DNA from: Phycisphaerae bacterium
Lineage (GTDB): Bacteria > Planctomycetota > Phycisphaerae > WQYP01
Reading direction: 5' to 3'
Assembly (NCBI GenBank): GCA_013044065.1
Contig: JABEVA010000166.1
Location: forward strand, 1-5,095
DNA length: 5,095 nt
Shown here piece after piece: positions 4,918-5,095 of this stretch. The position numbers were made by a program, and so were the translations under genes. The notes below the pieces were generated by a model that did no database searches, had not been told where the DNA came from, and worked only from the letters and a program-made list of their open reading frames with translations. How positions within the stretch are numbered: the first letter of the stretch is position 1; the number at the start of each line of letters is the position of its first letter.

Positions 4918-5095
4918 ATGAGACTTAGTGTGCTATTGGCAGACGTGACGGTGCCGCCGGCGCGGTTGATCAAGTCGGTGGCGGATCCGGAAATCAGCCG
5001 GGTGGTGGAGGATTCGCGGCAGGTTCGGCCGGGCGATCTTTTTGTGGCCCGCCACGGTACGCGGCATCGCGGGGAAAACTTTATTCAAGATGGGC
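4918..5095 (+). CDS. murE: UDP-N-acetylmuramoyl-tripeptide synthetase, N-terminal part
   Basis: The 59 residues present run off the window edge. They hold the N-terminal Mur ligase signature: D32-S-R-Q-V-R-P-G-D-L-F-V-A44, then R51-G-E-N-F55-I, matching the D-S-R-x-V-x-P-G-D-L-F-x-A ... D-G-x-x-F-I pattern that binds the UDP moiety. MurE adds the third residue (usually meso-diaminopimelate or lysine) to UDP-MurNAc-L-Ala-D-Glu using ATP in the cytosol. The ATP-binding and amino-acid-selecting domains lie outside the window, so the added residue cannot be told. MurF has a similar N-terminus; the position right after ftsI favours MurE. A GGGG (4904-4907) ten bases upstream is a weak ribosome site. 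Confidence 0.83.
   Translation, partial: MRLSVLLADVTVPPARLIKSVADPEISRVVEDSRQVRPGDLFVARHGTRHRGENFIQDG

Overview
This 5.1 kb bacterial window of moderately high GC has all recognisable genes on the + strand. The best lineage clue is the prepilin-like gene at 1105-1923. Its DUF1559-like layout (N-terminal pilin helix, a C-x-x-N-L-x-Q-x-G segment, and a C-terminal H...ANVLFFDGHV motif) is greatly expanded in Planctomycetota and related PVC phyla. A planctomycete, possibly Phycisphaerae-like, is therefore the favoured inference, but it is not proven from this window.

Left half: the 3' end of an aldo/keto reductase (1-192); a 180-bp spacer; a complete shikimate kinase (aroK, 373-882); a spacer with a candidate terminator and an overlapping candidate promoter (906-965); and the prepilin-like protein. 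These genes have no obvious shared pathway and are separated by gaps of about 180-220 bp, so they are probably separate transcription units.

Middle: about 590 bp without a convincing gene (1924-2514), but rich in structure. It holds a G-quadruplex-type motif (2154-2182), a 123-nt element with near-perfect 23-bp outer arms and two internal hairpins (2223-2345), a second G-quadruplex-type motif abutting it (2346-2369), and a cluster of overlapping, partly mutually exclusive hairpins (2432-2479) just upstream of the next gene. The wobble pairs in the 123-nt element favour a + strand RNA.

Right half: a compact division and cell-wall (dcw) block, ftsL-like (2515-2811), ftsI/class B penicillin-binding protein (2939-4855) and the start of murE (4918 to window end). 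FtsL-like and FtsI would act at the septal membrane. MurE would supply the tripeptide precursor in the cytoplasm. The usual upstream neighbours mraZ and rsmH are absent here; the structured non-coding stretch sits in their place.

The most notable item is the structured intergenic region in front of the dcw block, particularly the 123-nt hairpin element.
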